A DNA stretch of 64,000 nt, taken from positions 62,001 through 126,000 of the forward strand of contig JAFRAJ010000049.1 of assembly GCA_017405465.1 (NCBI GenBank), given 5' to 3'. Shown here piece after piece: positions 62,284 to 64,000 of this stretch (positions are counted from its first letter, which is position 1; the number at the start of each line of letters is the position of its first letter). The translations under genes were made by a program, and so were the position numbers. This stretch comes from Oscillospiraceae bacterium. GTDB taxonomy: Bacteria; Bacillota; Clostridia; Oscillospirales; Ruminococcaceae. A model generated the notes under the pieces. The model did no database searches, was not told where the DNA came from, and saw only the letters and a program-made list of their open reading frames with translations.

Positions 62284-62391
62284 TTAGTTGTTCCCGCCTT
62301 CCGCTTATCAAACCGATTAATTATATCATTCAAATTTGAACTTTTTTCATTCTCTGCGCGACTGTCTCTTACTTTGTTCTATATTTCAGAT

Positions 62392-62420
62392 AAAAAAAGA
62401 ACCAAGGTATCACCTTGGTT
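62392..62420 (-). terminator. terminator of tRNA-Lys
   Basis: Perfect 9-base arms AACCAAGGT/ACCTTGGTT (fwd 62400-62408 / 62412-62420) followed on the minus strand by CTTTTTTT. It begins two bases after the tRNA CCA. Confidence 0.9.
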
Positions 62421-62422
62421 CC

Positions 62423-62498
62423 TGGTGAGACACCGGAGATTCGAACTCCGGACACCCTGCTTAAAAGGCAGGTGCTCTGCCGCCTGAGCTAGTGTCTC
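62423..62498 (-). tRNA. tRNA-Lys (anticodon TTT)
   Basis: 76 bases with encoded CCA. Acceptor arms GAGACAC/GTGTCTC, D-arm TAGCTCAGGCGGCAGAGCA, anticodon stem CCTGC/GCAGG with loop CTTTTAA (anticodon TTT, reading AAA and AAG), and T-arm CCGGAGTTCGAATCTCCGG. All helices pair fully. Confidence 0.98.
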
Positions 62499-62597
62499 AC
62501 TTAACATGCCTAGATATTATAAAAAACCATATGCAAAAAGTCAATCAACACTTTTATTATGATAAAATATCTAAAGAAACGAATACGAGGTTTAACT

Positions 62598-63533
62598 ATG
62601 TCCAAAAGAATACCATCTTCTATCGAAGAGCTTATCGGGAACACCCCTCTGGTGGAACTGAAAAAAATAGAATCGGAATTCTCGTTATCATGCAGACTTC
62701 TCGCAAAACTTGAATACCTCAATCCGGCCGGTTCATCTAAAGACCGTATCGGTCTTTCCTTGATAAATGATGCTGAGCAGCGCGGACTACTTAAGGATGG
62801 TTCGGTGATAATTGAGCCAACATCCGGAAACACCGGTATCGGTCTGGCTGCTGTCGCAGCATCCAGAGGGTATCACTTGATCATCGTGATGCCTGACAGC
62901 ATGTCAGAAGAAAGAAAACGGCTCATGAGAGCTTATGGAGCAGATCTTGTGCTTACAGACGGCGCTCTCGGGATGTCTGGAGCCATTGCAAAAGCAGAGG
63001 AGCTTGCTTCGTCTATTCCGGGAGCATTTGTGCCGGGGCAGTTTGTAAACCCCGCCAACCCGGAAGCACATTACAGGACTACAGGTCCTGAGATATGGAC
63101 CGACACAGAAGGAGATGTCTCCTGTTTCGTTGCAGGTATCGGTACCGGAGGAACTATAACCGGAACCGGAAGATTCCTAAAAGAGAAAGACCCTTCCATC
63201 TGGATAGCAGGAGTAGAACCCGCCGGATCGCCTGTCCTTTCAGGAGGCAAACCCGGAGCCCATGACCTTCAGGGAATCGGAGCTGGTTTCGTGCCTGACG
63301 CACTGGACACTTCGGTATACAATGAAATAATCACTATCGAAAACGAAGAAGCATATCGTATGGGCAGGCTTCTAGCCCGGAAAGAAGGTTATCTCTGCGG
63401 GATCACCTCCGGTGCTGCACTTGCAGCTGCTGTGAAGATTGGTTCACGTCCAGAATTCAGCAACAAGACTGTCGTTGCCCTCCTTCCGGATACAGGCGAC
63501 AGATATCTTTCAACAAAACTCTTTGAGGAATAA
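62598..63533 (+). CDS. cysK: Cysteine synthase A (O-acetylserine sulfhydrylase)
   Basis: PLP enzyme making cysteine from O-acetylserine and sulfide. NPAGSSKDRIG carries the PLP-binding Lys (about 48). SGNTGIGLA is the phosphate loop, and AGIGTGGTITGTGRFLK and GITSGAALAA are further CysK hallmarks. About 311 residues, the usual size. I start at the ATG at 62598 with GAGG seven bases upstream; the in-frame ATG at 62559 has no site. It is followed after three bases by the serine acetyltransferase gene, an operon of the last two steps of cysteine synthesis. Confidence 0.97.
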   Translation: MSKRIPSSIEELIGNTPLVELKKIESEFSLSCRLLAKLEYLNPAGSSKDRIGLSLINDAEQRGLLKDGSVIIEPTSGNTGIGLAAVAASRGYHLIIVMPDSMSEERKRLMRAYGADLVLTDGALGMSGAIAKAEELASSIPGAFVPGQFVNPANPEAHYRTTGPEIWTDTEGDVSCFVAGIGTGGTITGTGRFLKEKDPSIWIAGVEPAGSPVLSGGKPGAHDLQGIGAGFVPDALDTSVYNEIITIENEEAYRMGRLLARKEGYLCGITSGAALAAAVKIGSRPEFSNKTVVALLPDTGDRYLSTKLFEE

Positions 63534-63536
63534 CCG

Positions 63537-64000
63537 ATGACAGATAAGGGCTCTATAATCTCCAAACTTGATGCACTGGACAGTGAGGAATCAAAAGATT
63601 ACTCCGGTCTGCGTGAATATACAGAAAAATCCCTGCAGTATCTTCTGGCTTCTATGTTTCCAAGATTCATATGTCCCTCCTTCCCCTGTGATGTATGCGA
63701 ACGCACAGCAGCCAACTATCTTGATAATGCAGAAGAATATCTCACTACTACCTTGAATTATGTTCTTGATAAAAAAGATTCTGCAGATACAGCTGACTGG
63801 CTCTTATCCAGACTGCCTGATATAAAGGAGATCCTTATCTCTGACGTTCAAGCAGCTTATGAAGGGGATCCTGCAGCAAAGAGCACTGACGAGATCATCC
63901 TGACATATCCTGCATTCAAGGCTATCGGAGTATACCGGATAGCTCATGAACTCTATGTAAAGAAGATCCCTCTCATCCCGAGGATCATGACAGAATACGC
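63537..64000 (+). CDS. cysE: Serine O-acetyltransferase, N-terminal part (runs off window end)
   Basis: Open from an ATG at 63537 to the last base without a stop, giving at least 154 residues. The visible part is the helical N-terminal domain of EpsC-like serine acetyltransferases, ending with [31 protein letters not shown] just before the hexapeptide-repeat barrel. It makes O-acetylserine, the substrate of the preceding cysK. A GAGGAA site overlaps the cysK end; spacing to cysK is three bases. The catalytic His and the left-handed helix domain are outside the window. Confidence 0.88.
   Translation, partial: [154 protein letters not shown]

Noticed and set aside
1-64000. CRISPR arrays, insertion sequences, prophage and integrase genes
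   Set aside because: I found no regularly spaced repeats, transposase motifs, att-like duplications or phage structural genes in the window.

Overview
The window looks like chromosomal DNA from an anaerobic Bacillota (Clostridia-type) bacterium. The evidence is RNase Y, Mini-RNase III, a T-box in front of thrS, an L-box lysine riboswitch, a 6S RNA candidate beside tcdA as in Bacillus, a TelA/XpaC pair, LTA-synthase-type and D,D-carboxypeptidase wall genes, a monomeric [FeFe]-hydrogenase, strong AGGAGG ribosome sites, several TTG starts and TTGACA/TATAAT promoters with 17-base spacers. GC content is moderate. I see no insertion sequence, prophage, CRISPR array or rRNA operon. Functional calls rest on motifs and family knowledge; no database search was run.

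Layout. 1-7.4 kb (mostly minus): rplU-rpmA-obg-mrnC from a perfect consensus promoter, then a sugar kinase, a phosphatase, biotin ligase, a PrsW-type protease, a rhomboid-like protein, tRNA-Leu(TAG) and a PHP phosphoesterase. 7.7-12.3 kb (plus): a phosphotransferase, a group-B-like [FeFe]-hydrogenase and a GH2 glycosidase, tightly packed. 12.3-16.8 kb (minus): a lysine-riboswitch-controlled amino-acid ABC transporter with an M20 peptidase. 17-19 kb: two adjacent MoaF-like genes, one carrying a Rossmann segment. 19-28 kb: S9 and M24 peptidases, an acyltransferase-fold protein, an HD protein, two MFS carriers, tcdA with the 6S RNA candidate, and a DUF1292 protein. 28-36 kb: a cyclophilin lipoprotein, a serine hydrolase, rlmH, a YycJ-like MBL protein, murA, an M23 endopeptidase and hflX. 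36-45 kb: a zinc-ribbon membrane protein, a URO-D-like protein, a multi-pass membrane protein, a eukaryotic-type hexokinase behind a second M20 peptidase, HtrA, a second serine hydrolase and a methyltransferase. 45-48 kb: a 1072-residue TIR / membrane helix / beta-propeller protein. 48-64 kb: recG-dacA-type operon, rny, thrS with its T-box, telA-xpaC, gdhA, an LTA-synthase-family protein, tRNA-Lys(TTT), and cysK with a cysE that runs off the window end.

The strongest regulatory reads are the lysine riboswitch (promoter, aptamer and terminator all visible), the thrS T-box and the 6S RNA candidate. The most unusual protein is the TIR/propeller fusion. The MoaF-like pair, an L27 with no cleavable N-terminal extension and no prp gene, and a non-catalytic rhomboid next to a PrsW protease also deserve a second look. 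Most genes are core metabolism, cell wall or translation, so the window is largely ordinary chromosome with a few accessory islands.
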